A stretch of DNA of 64,000 nt from Mycobacterium montefiorense (GTDB lineage Bacteria > Actinomycetota > Actinomycetes > Mycobacteriales > Mycobacteriaceae), in the NCBI RefSeq assembly GCF_003112775.1, contig NZ_BFCH01000007.1, positions 4,900-68,899 of the forward strand, read 5' to 3'. The position numbers and the translations under genes were made by a program. The notes beneath the pieces were generated by a model, which saw nothing but the letters and a program-made list of their open reading frames with translations, was not told the DNA's origin and did not search any database. Every line of letters begins with the position of its first letter. The stretch's first letter is position 1. This document shows positions 22,224 to 32,322 of the stretch, one piece after another.

Positions 22224-22234
22224 CCACGACCCAG
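22208..22234. terminator. Stem-loop terminator between convergent papA5 and mas
   Basis: CTGGGTCGTGG at 22208-22218 and CCACGACCCAG at 22224-22234 form a perfect 11-bp stem with the loop AGTAA, which contains the papA5 stop codon. There is no T-run on either side, as is common for mycobacterial hairpins. The position in the 21-bp gap between convergent genes fits a bidirectional terminator. Confidence 0.7.
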
Positions 22235-22244
22235 TGCCACCCGG

Positions 22245-25200
22245 CTAGCAAGGCGGCGGCTGACCCTCTTCTGCAGCCAGCGCCTCCGACAGGTGCTGCC
22301 CCAACGTACGTGCGGAGTTGAAGGTGGCGATGGTCTTCGGGGTGACGCGGATTCCGGTCTCGGCTTCGATGCGGGTTCGCAATTCGAGGTTGCCCAGCGA
22401 GTCCAGGCCGTGCTCGGCGAACGGACGGTCGGGGTCGATCGCACGGCGCAGAATCAAGCCGGTCTGATCCGCGATCAGGCGGCGCAGCCGGGCCGGCCAC
22501 TCGCCGGGCGACAGCGTCCGCAATTCGGCGCGCAGCGCCGAACTTTCGGCCCCATGCTGGTCGCCGGAGTCCTGGAAAGCTTCGGCGAACGGGCTGCGCG
22601 CAACCAGTGCAGCCAACCACGGCGCACCCGTCGTCGGCACGTAGCCGGTGTAGCCGCGGTCGTAACGCAACAACGTCTCGAACGCCTGCGCCCCCTCGTC
22701 CGGCGCGATCATCGTGGTGCGACCGCCGGCCGCCAGGAAGGTGGCGCGGCCGATCTCGCCCCACGCCCCCCACGCGATCGTGTTCGCCGGAAGACCCTGG
22801 CTGCGGCGCCAGTGGGTGAAGGCGTCCAGCCAGCTCGACGCCGCGGCGTAGGCACCCTGTCCGGCCGAGCCGAACAGCGCGGCCACCGACGAGAAGGAGC
22901 AGAACCAGTCCAGCGGCTGTCCGGCCGTCGCGTGATGCAAGTTCCACACGCCGTTGACCTTTGGCGCCCAGTCCTTGTCGATCAGCTCGTCGGTGATATT
23001 GGCCAGGACGGCGTCTTCGACCACGGCGGCGGCATGCAGCACTCCGCGCAGGACAAGCCCGGTCGCGGTGGCCGCGGCCACCACCTGGGCGGCGGTTTCG
23101 GCCTCGGCGATGTTGCCGCTCTCCACGACGACGTCGGTCCCGTTGGCGCGCAGCCGCTCAATTGCCTGGCGCGCCTTGGCAGTTGGGACCGAACGCGCGG
23201 TCAGCACGATCCGCCCGCAACCCGCCTTGGCCATCTGGCCGGCCAGGAACAGTCCGAGGCCACCCAGGCCGCCGGTGACGATGTAGGCGCCATCCTTGCG
23301 GAACACCGGAGCCTGCTCCGGCGGCAGCACCGCGCGGGTCTGCCCGGAGCGCGGCACGGTGAGCACCAATTTGCCGGTGTGCTCGGCACCGCTCATCACC
23401 CGGATCGCCGTAGCCGCCTGCGACAGCGGATATTCGGTGCAGGCCGGGGCCGGCAGGTCGCCATCCGCGATCCGCTGGTACAGCGTGCGCAGCAGCTCTT
23501 GCACGCGCCGCGGATGGGTGTGGGTAAGCAACGCCAAGTCGACGGCATAGAAGGTGAGGTTGCGGCGGAACGGGAACAGCCCCAGCCGGGCGTCGGCATA
23601 GATATCGCGCTTGCCGATCTCGACGAACCGCCCACCGTAGGCCAGCAGCTCGATTCCGGCGTGCTGGGCCGCACCGGTCAATGAGTTGAGCACGATGTCC
23701 ACGCCATAGCCGTCGGTGTCGCGGCGGATCTCATCGGCGAACGCGGTGCTACGCGAGTCGTAGACGTGGTCAATGCCCATGTCCCGCAACAGGGCCCGCC
23801 GATCCGGGCTGCCCGCGGTGGCGAAGATTTGCGCGCCCACCATCTTCGCGATTGCGATCGCGGCCTGACCGACGCCGCCCGAGCCCGAGTGGATCAGCAC
23901 CTTGTCCTCGGCCGAGATTCGGGCCAGTTCGCACAGCCCGTACCACGCGGTGCCGTACGCGGTTGCCGCGGCGGCGGCCGCGACCGTGGTGACGGCCGGC
24001 GGCAGCGCGGCGACGAGCCGGGCATCGCAGGTGACGAACGTGCCCCAGCTGCCGTTGGCGAATCCGGAGAAGCCGCCCACCCGGTCGCCGACCACCAGAT
24101 CAGTGACGCCGTCACCGACTCGGGTCACCACACCACCGAGGTCAAATCCCAACTGGTGTGGCTCGCCCTCCAGGTCAGGGTAACGGCCAAGGGCCGCAAG
24201 GACTTCGGCGAAGTTGACGCTGGACGCGTCGACCGCGATCTCGACCTGGCCCGGCTCCGGTGTCGTGCGGTCGAAGGCGACGAATTCCATCGTCTGCAGG
24301 TCGCCGGGGTGGCGGACCACCGCGCGCAGCTGGCCGGATTCGTGGTTGACCGTGGTGGTTCGGCGTTCTTCGGCTCCCAGCGGTGTGCAGCGCAGCCGTG
24401 CCGTGTATCGCTGGCCGCCACGCCAGGCGGTCTCGTCCTCGGGCGAACCGGACAGCAGCTCCTGGGCCACCTGTTCGATGTCACCGTCGTCCTGCAGATC
24501 GATCTGGGTGGTTTGCAGCTGCGGGTTCTCCGCGCCGACCACTCGCAACAGGCCACGCAGTCCGGCCTGCACCAGGTTGGGGTCGTCGTCCGCCGAGACG
24601 ATCTGGGCCCGCCGGGACAGGACGAACAGCCGCGGCGGTTCGGCCGACAGTTCCGGCAACTCCCGAATCATCCGGACCACATGGCGTACCTGCTCGCGGC
24701 CGGCCACCAGACCCTGCTCGTCGGGCTGGCCGGCGGGCGGCGGGCACACGATCACCACGCCTTCGAGACCGCCACGCACCGCGGCGGACAGCTGTGCGGT
24801 GTTGGCGCAGTGGTCGGACTGCTCCGTCCAGCTCAGGGTCGTGGGTTGTGCACCAAGGGATTTCAGTGCGTCCGTGAGCCTGGACTCCAGCAGGTCGGTC
24901 TCGGCGGTGTTGATCAGCAACCAACTTCCCACCGCCCGCTCGGGTACCGCCGGCAGCGTCTGCTGCTGCCACTCGACGGTAAGCAGCCGCTCGGCCATCA
25001 GGTGGTCGGCGCCGCCGCCACTGGCCGCCATTCGCAGGTCGTGGGCGGCCAGCAGAACCTCGCCGGTCTCGTCCAGCAGATCCAGATCGACCTCGAGGGC
25101 CGACTCACTGGCCGAGACGATGCGCAGCTGGCAGTAGCGGGTAGCGCGCATCGGGGCATACCGGCGCAGCCGGCCCACGCTCAGCGGCAACAACAGTCCC

Positions 25201-28200
25201 ACTTGCGAAGCATCCTTGACGGCCGGGTGCGCCAGCACCGCCTGGAAGCAGGCATCCAGCAGCGCGGGATGAACGCCGTAACTCCCCTGTTGCGTCCGGA
25301 CCGCCCGGGGCAACTCGACTTCGACGACAACGCTGCGGCTCTTGCCTTCCGCATTGTGCGCCGACACCAAACCGGTGAAGGCCGGGCCGTAATCGACGCC
25401 GCGTTCGGCGAACAGGCGTCGCACCGCGGCGCCCTCGGTCCGGTGCGGATGGGTGGCCAGCAGGGCGGCGATGTCGCGCCGCGGTGGTGGTTCGTCCTGC
25501 GCCGTGCGCAGCACCGCGGTCGCCCGCCGGGTGCGTTCGCCGTCGCGCTCGGTCTCCACGATGAAGTCGGCGACGCCGGCGTCCTTCACCGAAGCCACGC
25601 CGCTGACCGGGGTTTCGTCATCCATCAGCAACATCTGCTCGAACCGGACATCACGCACCTCGGCGTCGGTCCCTAGTATCTCGGCAGCAGACGCCAGCGC
25701 CATCTCGCAGAAGCCGGCGCCCGGGAACACCGCGACGCCGTTCACCTGATGATCCGCCAGCCACGGCAATGTCGCGGTGCCGATCTCGCCTTGCCAGGCA
25801 TGGCGTTCGGGCTCCTCCGGCAACCGGACATGCGCGCCCAGCAGCGGGTGCGCCGCGATCGCGGACTGATCCCGCGCTGCCGATCCGCTGGATTCGACGA
25901 GCAGCCGTTGGCGGGTCCAGGTCGGCAGCGGGGCGTCCACCAGCCGCCCGGCCGGATACCGCACGGAGAAATCGATTGCGGCGCCGGCACTGTAGAGATC
26001 CGTCAGGAAGCCGAGCAGTCCGTGCGGCATCGGCTGCTCACGCCGCATACCGGCCAGGGCCGCCGCGGTGATGTCGGCAGCGCCGGCCGTCTGTTCCACC
26101 GCACGGGTCAGCAGCGGATGCGGCGACGGTTCGCCGAACACCCGGTGACCGTCGTCCAGGGCAGCCTGCACCGCGGCCGCGAACTTCACCGACTGCCGCA
26201 GGTTGCTTACCCAGTAGTCGGCGTCAAAAGCCGGCTGACTACGCGGATCATCCAGTGTCGCAGAGTAATACGCCACGCTAGGCGTCATCGGTGTGAGATC
26301 CGCGAGCCCTTCGGCCAAGTCGGCGAGGATCGGGTCGACCGCAGTCGTGTGCGACGCGACGTCCACGGCCACCTCGCGGGCCATCACCTCGCGGGCTTCC
26401 CATTCGGCGACCAGATCCCGCACCGGTTGGCCGGCTCCGCCGATCACGGTCGAGTTCGGCGAGGCGATTACCGCTACCACGACGTCGGTGATGCCACGGG
26501 CGGCCAATTCGTCTCGCACCTGCTGGGCAGGCAACTCCACCGAGGCCATCGCTCCGGCACCCGCGACCCGCGACATCAACGCGGAGCGCCGGCAGATCAC
26601 CTTGACGCCGTCCTCCAGCGACAGAGCGCCGGCGACGACGGCTGCCGCGATCTCCCCCATCGAATGCCCAATGACCGCGCCGGGCGCCACACCGTAGGCC
26701 AACATGGCGTTGGCCATCGCCACCTGGAAGGTGAACAGGGTGGGCTGCACCCGTCCGATACCGGTCACCGTCTCGGGTGCCGACATCGCCTCGGTGACCG
26801 AAAAGCCGGACTCCGCCGCGATCAACGGCTCGGCTTGCGCGACGGTTGCGGCGAACGCCGGCTCGTTGGCCAGCAGTTCCGCGCCCATCGCCGCCCACTG
26901 CGAGCCCTGACCGGAGAAGATCCACACCGGCCCGCGATCGTCGTGCCCCGCGGTCGGCAGGTAAGGCGTTGCACCGTCCGCGATTTCACGCAGCCCGGCA
27001 CGCAAACCGTCGAGGTTGTCCGCCGTCACCGCGGTGCGCACGGTCCGGTGCCCACGCCGTCGCGCCAAGGTATAGGCCAAGTCGGCAGCGGAAAGTCCCG
27101 CTTTGTTGGCGTCCAGCCAGTCGCCCAGCCGCCGGGCGGTGCGGCGCAACTCGTCGGCAGACGTCGAGGACAATCCGAAGAACAGCGGTCCGGCCCCGGG
27201 GGTTTCCGTTGCGCCGGATGGCGTCTCGGGCGCCTGCTCGAGAACGGCGTGCACATTGGTGCCCGACATTCCGAATGACGTCACGCCGGCCCGGCGCGGA
27301 CCGTCGCCCTTGTCTGGCCACGGCGTGACCTCTTGTGGCACAAACAATCCGGTGTCGATCTGCTTCAGCTCGTCGGGCAGTCGGCTGAAGTGCGCCATCG
27401 GCGGCACCACCCCGTGCCGCAATCCGAGCACCGCCTTGACCAACCCGACGGCGCCGGCGGCCGCCTCGGTGTGGCCCACATTGGCCTTGGCCGATCCCAG
27501 CGCGACGCGGTTTCCCGCGGCACCGTAAACCTCAGTGAGGCTCGTGAATTCGAGTGGGTCGCCCTTCGGGGTTCCGGTGCCGTGCGCTTCCACCATGCCG
27601 ACGGTCTTCGGGTCCACTCCGGCACAGTCCAATGCCGCCCGGTAGACGGCGGCCTGGGCATCCGACGACGGCGTCGTGATCGTTTCGGAACGTCCGTCCT
27701 GGTTGGCTGCCGAGCCGCGTACCACCGCCAGGATCCGGTCGCCATCGCGCTGCGCGTCGGACAGGCGCTTGAGCATCACCACCGCGCAACCGTCGGAACG
27801 GACGAAACCGTCGGCGGCGACGTCGAACGTGTGGCAGCGGCCGGTGGGCGAGAGCATGCCCTGCCCGGATGCCGAGGTGGACACCCGCGGGTCCAGCACC
27901 AGCATCGCGCCGCCGGCCAGGGCGAGATCGCTCTCGCCGCTATCCAGGCTCTGGCAGGCCAGGTGCACGGCGAGCAGACCCGACGAGCACGAGGTGTCCA
28001 TCGTGATGGCCGGCCCCAGCAGCCCCAGCCCGTAGGCGATTCGCCCCGAAGCCATGCTGAACGGCGTGCAGGTGTAGCCGTAGGCATCGCCGAGCACTCC
28101 GGCGTCCCCGGTCATCAGCGTGTAGTCCTGTTGACACAGCCCCACGAACACTCCGGTTCGCGAGCCGCTCAGTGCGGCCGGAACGATTCCGGCATGCTCG

Positions 28201-28517
28201 ATCGCTTCCCAGGACGTCTCCAGCAGCAGCCGGTGCTGCGGGTCGATGGCCGTCGCCTCGCGTTCCCCGAAGCCGAAGAACGCGGCGTCGAATCCGCCGA
28301 CGTCGTCGATGAAGCCGCCCCACCGCGACACCGACCGATCCTGGACGCCGCGTTCGGGGTCGTAGTGGTCCTCGACGTCCCACCGGTCGGGCGGTATGTC
28401 GGTGACCAAGTCCTCGCCGCGCAGCAGCGCTTGCCAGAACGCGTCAGGTGAGTCGATACCGCCGGGGAGCCGGCAGCCCATTCCGATCACCGCAATGGGC
28501 GTGACACGCGACTGCAT
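22245..28517 (-). CDS. mas: Mycocerosic acid synthase-type iterative polyketide synthase (KS-AT-DH-ER-KR-ACP)
   Basis: A 2090-residue iterative type I PKS (about 2111 in M. tuberculosis Mas) expected to elongate C18-20 acyl chains with methylmalonyl-CoA to multimethyl-branched mycocerosates. Seen in order: KS with Cys177 (DTSCSSG), AT with Ser619 (GHSMGE) and the methylmalonyl-type VASH motif, DH with [10 protein letters not shown] at His923 and Asp1088, ER loop HSGSGGVG near 1540, KR loop GGLGGLG near 1745 with Tyr1890 (YAAAS), and ACP Ser2040 (GLDSL). The AT to ACP part reads like M. tuberculosis Mas, and the N-terminus ([19 protein letters not shown]) is Mas-like. The middle of the KS seems more diverged, so a Pks5- or Pks2-like relative remains possible. 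Position opposite papA5 argues for mas. ATG at 28517 has GAGG about 14 bases upstream and no closer ribosome site. Confidence 0.9.
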   Translation of the reverse strand: MQSRVTPIAVIGMGCRLPGGIDSPDAFWQALLRGEDLVTDIPPDRWDVEDHYDPERGVQDRSVSRWGGFIDDVGGFDAAFFGFGEREATAIDPQHRLLLETSWEAIEHAGIVPAALSGSRTGVFVGLCQQDYTLMTGDAGVLGDAYGYTCTPFSMASGRIAYGLGLLGPAITMDTSCSSGLLAVHLACQSLDSGESDLALAGGAMLVLDPRVSTSASGQGMLSPTGRCHTFDVAADGFVRSDGCAVVMLKRLSDAQRDGDRILAVVRGSAANQDGRSETITTPSSDAQAAVYRAALDCAGVDPKTVGMVEAHGTGTPKGDPLEFTSLTEVYGAAGNRVALGSAKANVGHTEAAAGAVGLVKAVLGLRHGVVPPMAHFSRLPDELKQIDTGLFVPQEVTPWPDKGDGPRRAGVTSFGMSGTNVHAVLEQAPETPSGATETPGAGPLFFGLSSTSADELRRTARRLGDWLDANKAGLSAADLAYTLARRRGHRTVRTAVTADNLDGLRAGLREIADGATPYLPTAGHDDRGPVWIFSGQGSQWAAMGAELLANEPAFAATVAQAEPLIAAESGFSVTEAMSAPETVTGIGRVQPTLFTFQVAMANAMLAYGVAPGAVIGHSMGEIAAAVVAGALSLEDGVKVICRRSALMSRVAGAGAMASVELPAQQVRDELAARGITDVVVAVIASPNSTVIGGAGQPVRDLVAEWEAREVMAREVAVDVASHTTAVDPILADLAEGLADLTPMTPSVAYYSATLDDPRSQPAFDADYWVSNLRQSVKFAAAVQAALDDGHRVFGEPSPHPLLTRAVEQTAGAADITAAALAGMRREQPMPHGLLGFLTDLYSAGAAIDFSVRYPAGRLVDAPLPTWTRQRLLVESSGSAARDQSAIAAHPLLGAHVRLPEEPERHAWQGEIGTATLPWLADHQVNGVAVFPGAGFCEMALASAAEILGTDAEVRDVRFEQMLLMDDETPVSGVASVKDAGVADFIVETERDGERTRRATAVLRTAQDEPPPRRDIAALLATHPHRTEGAAVRRLFAERGVDYGPAFTGLVSAHNAEGKSRSVVVEVELPRAVRTQQGSYGVHPALLDACFQAVLAHPAVKDASQVGLLLPLSVGRLRRYAPMRATRYCQLRIVSASESALEVDLDLLDETGEVLLAAHDLRMAASGGGADHLMAERLLTVEWQQQTLPAVPERAVGSWLLINTAETDLLESRLTDALKSLGAQPTTLSWTEQSDHCANTAQLSAAVRGGLEGVVIVCPPPAGQPDEQGLVAGREQVRHVVRMIRELPELSAEPPRLFVLSRRAQIVSADDDPNLVQAGLRGLLRVVGAENPQLQTTQIDLQDDGDIEQVAQELLSGSPEDETAWRGGQRYTARLRCTPLGAEERRTTTVNHESGQLRAVVRHPGDLQTMEFVAFDRTTPEPGQVEIAVDASSVNFAEVLAALGRYPDLEGEPHQLGFDLGGVVTRVGDGVTDLVVGDRVGGFSGFANGSWGTFVTCDARLVAALPPAVTTVAAAAAATAYGTAWYGLCELARISAEDKVLIHSGSGGVGQAAIAIAKMVGAQIFATAGSPDRRALLRDMGIDHVYDSRSTAFADEIRRDTDGYGVDIVLNSLTGAAQHAGIELLAYGGRFVEIGKRDIYADARLGLFPFRRNLTFYAVDLALLTHTHPRRVQELLRTLYQRIADGDLPAPACTEYPLSQAATAIRVMSGAEHTGKLVLTVPRSGQTRAVLPPEQAPVFRKDGAYIVTGGLGGLGLFLAGQMAKAGCGRIVLTARSVPTAKARQAIERLRANGTDVVVESGNIAEAETAAQVVAAATATGLVLRGVLHAAAVVEDAVLANITDELIDKDWAPKVNGVWNLHHATAGQPLDWFCSFSSVAALFGSAGQGAYAAASSWLDAFTHWRRSQGLPANTIAWGAWGEIGRATFLAAGGRTTMIAPDEGAQAFETLLRYDRGYTGYVPTTGAPWLAALVARSPFAEAFQDSGDQHGAESSALRAELRTLSPGEWPARLRRLIADQTGLILRRAIDPDRPFAEHGLDSLGNLELRTRIEAETGIRVTPKTIATFNSARTLGQHLSEALAAEEGQPPPC

Positions 28518-28642
28518 CGCCGTTCATACCTCGTCTCAGTTCATCCGGCGATGCCTCCCCAAGCATCACCAGAATGTCGATACGCGCAACGGAACCCCCG
28601 TAGCAGCGCTCGCAGAACCACTAATCCGGGTATCGACACGGA

Positions 28643-28648
28643 AATATA
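28643..28648 (-). promoter_or_regulatory. Possible -10 element for mas
   Basis: The minus strand reads TATATT, 126 bases before the mas ATG. This AT-rich hexamer stands out in a GC-rich region. No convincing -35 is visible at the right distance, so this is only a candidate. Confidence 0.35.
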
Positions 28649-28759
28649 CGAACCGCCCAAGCTTAAACGCCCGGCCCAAGACCGGCGCGGGAATGGGCGC
28701 AATTGCCTGGTCGCGACCTCACTCGAGGCGCTGAACAGGCACTTCATCAACCGCCTCGA

Positions 28760-28784
28760 CGCATCTCGGCCTGGCCGAGATGCG
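28760..28784. promoter_or_regulatory. Perfect 25-bp palindrome upstream of the permease gene (candidate operator)
   Basis: The arms CGCATCTCGGCC (28760-28771) and GGCCGAGATGCG (28773-28784) are exact reverse complements around a single T. The site ends 61 bases before the permease GTG. The flanking genes point away from each other and no T-run follows, so a terminator is unlikely; a dimeric repressor site is the simplest reading. Confidence 0.55.
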
Positions 28785-28845
28785 GGCGCCACCGGGACCG
28801 ATACGCGATAATCACTCCCATCACGCAACCCCTGCGGAGGCCCCA

Positions 28846-30021
28846 GTGACAGGCAAAGTGCTCGCGGCAGTCGGCCATGCCTTAGCGCTGGCGGGGTCGA
28901 TGACGTGGGAGATCACCTGGGCGCTGATTCTGGGCTTCATCCTGTCGGCGGTGGTGCAGGCGGTGGTGCGTCGCTCGACGATCGTGAGCCTGATGGGCGA
29001 CGACCGGCCGCGCACCCTGGCGGTGGCGGCCGGGCTCGGTGCGGCGTCGTCCTCATGTTCGTACGCCGCGGTGGCGTTGGCCCGGTCGCTATTCCGCAAG
29101 GGCGCCAACTTCACCGCCGCGATGGCATTCGAGATCGGCTCCACCAACCTCGTGGTGGAGCTGGGCATCATCCTGGCCCTGTTGATGGGTTGGCAGTTCA
29201 CCGCCGCGGAGTTCGTCGGCGGCCCGATCATGATCGTCGTGTTGGCCGTCCTGTTCCGGCTGTTCGTGCGCTCCCGACTCGTCGACGCCGCACGCGAGCA
29301 AGCCGAGCGGGGAATCGCCGGCTCGATGGAAGGCCATGCCGCCATGGACATGTCGATCCAACGGGACGGGTCGTTTTGGCAGCGGGTGTTCTCACCCGAC
29401 GGTTTCACCTCGGTTTCGCATGTGTTCGTGATGGAATGGCTGGCGATCCTGCGCGACCTGGTGCTGGGCTTGTTGATCGCGGGCGCCATCGCGGCCTGGG
29501 TTCCCGAGACCTTTTGGCAGAGTTTCTTTCTAGCCAATCACCCCGACCTTGCGACGGTGTGGGGACCGATCGTCGGCCCTGTCGTGGCGATCGTGTCCTT
29601 CGTCTGCTCGATCGGCAACGTGCCGCTGGCAGCGGTGCTTTGGAACGGCGGTATCAGCTTCGGCGGTGTCGTCGCCTTCATCTTCGCCGACCTGATCATC
29701 CTGCCGATCCTGAACATCTACCGAAAGTACTATGGCACCAAGATGATGCTGACCATCCTGGGCACCTTCTACCTGGCCATGGTCGTCGCCGGATACCTGG
29801 TCGAATTGATATTCGGGACAACCGATCTCATCCCCCACCAGCGCAACGCCACTGTCATGGAGGCGTCGATCTCCTGGAACTACACCACCTGGCTCAACAT
29901 CGCGTTCCTGGTTTTCGCGGCGGTGCTAATCGTCCGGTTCGTCACTTCTGGCGGCATGCCGATGCTGCGGATGATGGGCGGTGCCCCCGACCCGAAACCC
30001 GATCAGCAACACCATCACTAG
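28846..30021 (+). CDS. DUF318/ArsP-type permease (Rv2963-like)
   Basis: A 391-residue polytopic membrane protein with about eight to ten hydrophobic segments, matching the permease family PF03773 that includes ArsP organoarsenical exporters and YraQ-like proteins. A cysteine-bearing motif in the first half (SSSCSYAA near residue 66) and a second one (CSIGN near 250) match the cysteine positions of the family. The start GTG at 28846 is chosen because GGAGG sits five bases upstream; the frame extends further 5' without a ribosome site. The C-terminus is His-rich (QQHHH). The substrate is unknown. It converges with the Fur-family gene. Confidence 0.82.
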   Translation: MTGKVLAAVGHALALAGSMTWEITWALILGFILSAVVQAVVRRSTIVSLMGDDRPRTLAVAAGLGAASSSCSYAAVALARSLFRKGANFTAAMAFEIGSTNLVVELGIILALLMGWQFTAAEFVGGPIMIVVLAVLFRLFVRSRLVDAAREQAERGIAGSMEGHAAMDMSIQRDGSFWQRVFSPDGFTSVSHVFVMEWLAILRDLVLGLLIAGAIAAWVPETFWQSFFLANHPDLATVWGPIVGPVVAIVSFVCSIGNVPLAAVLWNGGISFGGVVAFIFADLIILPILNIYRKYYGTKMMLTILGTFYLAMVVAGYLVELIFGTTDLIPHQRNATVMEASISWNYTTWLNIAFLVFAAVLIVRFVTSGGMPMLRMMGGAPDPKPDQQHHH

Positions 30022-30080
30022 ACCCCAACCCGTGACCGCTACGCATCACAACGGGCGGCAGCCAAGTGCGAAGCCCCCGA

Positions 30081-30494
30081 TCAACTTTCGGTGCATCGTG
30101 GGCAGGTTCCGTAGAAGTCGATCTGGTGGGCGATGTCGGTGTAGCGGTGTCGCTGAGCGAGTTGACTTGTAAAATCTTCAATTTCGTCGGTGGTGAACGC
30201 GATCGCACGCCCGCACCGTCGGCACAGCAGGTAGTGGCAGTGCCCGGGTGTGGTGCGCAGCCGATAAAGCATCTCGCCATCTTCGGCGCGCTGGGTCTCG
30301 GTGATTTCCATGTCGGCGAACAGGTGCAGAATTCGATACACGGTGACCAGCCCGATCTGGACGCCGTGCCGTTGACGGAGATCGAGATGGAGTTGTTGGG
30401 CACCCCGGAAGCGGTCGCTGCGCTGCAGCAGGTCGAGCACGGCTCGTTGCTGGGCGGTCATTCGGGTCCGGTGTAGCACCCGCGGCGCGGGCAT
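30081..30494 (-). CDS. Fur-family metal-responsive repressor, Zur/FurB-like
   Basis: A 137-residue Fur-family regulator. The N-terminal winged helix (TAQQRAVLDLL, GLVTVYRIL) is followed by a metal-binding dimer domain with HCHYLLC at residues 85-91 and structural zinc pairs C91-x2-C94 and C131-x2-C134. It is closer to the Zur (FurB) pattern than to FurA. M. tuberculosis FurB, by memory, has a run of His where this protein has His-Cys-His. It is the last gene of a minus-strand run, 26 bases after the second metal permease, so it probably represses its own operon through the boxes at 34180 and 37144. Metal specificity (zinc against manganese or iron) is inferred, not shown. Confidence 0.87.
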   Translation of the reverse strand: MPAPRVLHRTRMTAQQRAVLDLLQRSDRFRGAQQLHLDLRQRHGVQIGLVTVYRILHLFADMEITETQRAEDGEMLYRLRTTPGHCHYLLCRRCGRAIAFTTDEIEDFTSQLAQRHRYTDIAHQIDFYGTCPRCTES

Positions 30495-30520
30495 CGTTGC
30501 ACTCCTGCCGATTTGTTGCG

Positions 30521-31411
30521 TTACTGGGCCGCCGGTGTATGCCGCGGCTGGCGGTCTCGGGCACCGATTACTTCGGCAACCAGGTAGATCGTGGTGGCCG
30601 TGCTCATGATGGTGAAGGTCGCCGGCGCCGCGGGAACGGCGTAGGCGATGGTGACGCCAATCCAGATCGCGGCGGTGGCCAATACCGCGGACAGCCAGAA
30701 CCCGCGCCAGGGTCGAGTGGTCAGCCGCGCGGCGGCGGCTCCCGGTGCCGCGAGCAGGCCGAGCACGACAAGCGCGCCGATGATCTGAGTCGCCTCGGCG
30801 ACCGTGACCCCGACGATGACCAAAAAAAGCGTGCTTAGCAGCCTGGTGGGCACGCCGGCGGTCTGGGCGATGCCCGCATCGATCGTGGCGAACAGCAGCG
30901 GGCGCGCAATCGAGATCAGCACGGCGCCTAATCCGGCGGCGACGACCACTGCAAGGGTTCGAGCCTGGTCATTGATCCCAAAGATGCTGCCGAACAAGAC
31001 ATTCACGTTGGCAGTGCCGTTGTTGCCGCTGCCGTGAGTGGTGTAGTAGGTCAAGAACAGCGCGCCCAACCCGAGTATCCAGGAGAAGAACGAGCCGATC
31101 GCGACGTCGTCCGCGCCGCGACGGTTGATCATGCCCAGCGCGACTCCGGCCACGATCGTGGCGGCAAACAATCCGATTCGGGGATCCAAGCCGGCCACCA
31201 GAGCGGCCATCGCCCCGGTGTACGCGATGTGCCCTTGGGCGTCGCCGGCGAATACCTGGCCGCGCAGCACCAGGAAGTAGCCGACCAACCCGCACACGAT
31301 CGCCACCGCGGTCCCGGCCACCAGCGCGTGATTGATGAAGGGGTGGGACAGCATGTTCGCGAGGCCGGTAAGTGGGCCCGACGCGCTGGCCTGCTTGTCG
31401 CTGACGGTCAT
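30521..31411 (-). CDS. Metal ABC transporter permease, ZnuB-like (second)
   Basis: A 296-residue integral membrane protein of the ABC-3 (ZnuB/MntB) family with about eight to nine membrane segments. Family signatures visible are GLVGYFLVLRGQVFAGDAQGH near the N-terminus and GVTVAEATQIIGALVVLGLL in the second half. The frame is open 26 codons further upstream, but ATG at 31411 overlaps the stop of the preceding permease as ATGA and gives a normal start. It is paralogous to, but clearly different from, the neighbouring permease, so the transporter probably has a heterodimeric membrane unit. Confidence 0.88.
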   Translation of the reverse strand: MTVSDKQASASGPLTGLANMLSHPFINHALVAGTAVAIVCGLVGYFLVLRGQVFAGDAQGHIAYTGAMAALVAGLDPRIGLFAATIVAGVALGMINRRGADDVAIGSFFSWILGLGALFLTYYTTHGSGNNGTANVNVLFGSIFGINDQARTLAVVVAAGLGAVLISIARPLLFATIDAGIAQTAGVPTRLLSTLFLVIVGVTVAEATQIIGALVVLGLLAAPGAAAARLTTRPWRGFWLSAVLATAAIWIGVTIAYAVPAAPATFTIMSTATTIYLVAEVIGARDRQPRHTPAAQ

Positions 31412-32322
31412 GCGGCCACCGTGGTGCAGGCCGGGGAGCGCCGTCGATCGAATCGCTGCTGGCTCCGTTCGACGCTCGCGCGGTAGCAAACGGCCAGCAA
31501 GTAGACGCCGAACGCGAAACTGCTAACCCAGAACCCGATCGGAAACGGAGAATAGAACGCGCAGCCGATGCCCAGCCAGGTCACGGTGACCGCGAAGAAG
31601 ACGGACAACGCGATGCCCATCGCGGGACGGGCGGTGAAGTGGAAGGCGGCCGCAGACGGGGCCACCAGCAGCGCGAATACCAATAGGCTGCCCGTGATCT
31701 GACTGGCGCCGGCCGCGGCAGCACCGAGCACCAGGAGGAACAGCCCGGCGACGAATCGGGTCGGGACTCCGTTGGCAGTGGCGGCATCGGGGTCGATCGA
31801 CGTCCACAGCAGTGGCCGCCCGATCGCGGCCAGCACGATCAGGCACACCAGCGCTGCGAGCAGCAGTACGTCAAGCTGCTGGGAGCTGACCCCGGCGATG
31901 GTGCCGAACAGTAGATTCGTTAAACCCGACAGGAATCCGTGATAGAGGCTGACGAACATAAACCCCGTCGCCATCGCGAAAGCTTGAATCGTGCCGATCC
32001 CAGCGGACTCCTCGCCGAGGCTCGGCCTGCCCGTCTGAGTTGACTTGGGCAGCAATGTAATTGCCGCGGCAGCACCGATGCTGGCCGCGAAGTAACCGTA
32101 GCCGGTGGCTACGCCCAGCCAGGCCGCCGCGGCGGCGCCGGGGAAGCCGACGACGGCCAGGGTATGCCCGGCGAAGCTTTCCTTGCGTAGCACCATCACC
32201 CATCCAACGACACCGGCTAGAACGGCGACGACGGTGCCGGCGCGCAACGCGGTGACCATGAACGGGTACACCAACATCTGCTGCACGTCGGCGATCAGAT
32301 TCCAGGTCAGCTGCGGATTCAT
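31408..32322 (-). CDS. Metal ABC transporter permease, ZnuB-like (first)
   Basis: A 304-residue ABC-3 family permease with about eight to nine hydrophobic segments. The GWVMVLRKESFAGHTLAVVGFPG segment and GAAAAGASQITGSLLVFALL are the paired family motifs. The loop around residue 95-110 is long and polar compared with the other permease. It overlaps both neighbours by four bases (the ATPase stop and the next permease start), so all are translated from one message. The C-terminal tail (SQQRFDRRRSPACTTVAA) is basic and probably cytoplasmic. Confidence 0.88.
   Translation of the reverse strand: MNPQLTWNLIADVQQMLVYPFMVTALRAGTVVAVLAGVVGWVMVLRKESFAGHTLAVVGFPGAAAAAWLGVATGYGYFAASIGAAAAITLLPKSTQTGRPSLGEESAGIGTIQAFAMATGFMFVSLYHGFLSGLTNLLFGTIAGVSSQQLDVLLLAALVCLIVLAAIGRPLLWTSIDPDAATANGVPTRFVAGLFLLVLGAAAAGASQITGSLLVFALLVAPSAAAFHFTARPAMGIALSVFFAVTVTWLGIGCAFYSPFPIGFWVSSFAFGVYLLAVCYRASVERSQQRFDRRRSPACTTVAA

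Larger units (their letters stand above)
28518..28845. other. 328-bp divergent intergenic region between mas and the permease
   Basis: This stretch separates two divergently transcribed genes and has no convincing coding frame. It holds a TATATT hexamer on the minus strand, a perfect 25-bp palindrome nearer the permease, and the permease ribosome site. In M. tuberculosis, by memory, mas is followed here by fadD28, mmpL7 and many further lipid genes; none remains in this gap. Confidence 0.7.

Noticed and set aside
23766..25676. A 636-codon plus-strand frame inside mas
   Set aside because: It mirrors the mas codons on the other strand; the intact PKS domains show which strand codes.
28760..28784. 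The palindrome as a transcription terminator
   Set aside because: It sits between divergent genes, has no T-run, and is just upstream of a ribosome site, so an operator fits better.
28551..28811. An 86-codon plus-strand frame between mas and the permease
   Set aside because: No homology recognised, polar and Arg-rich, no ribosome site, and it runs through the palindrome.
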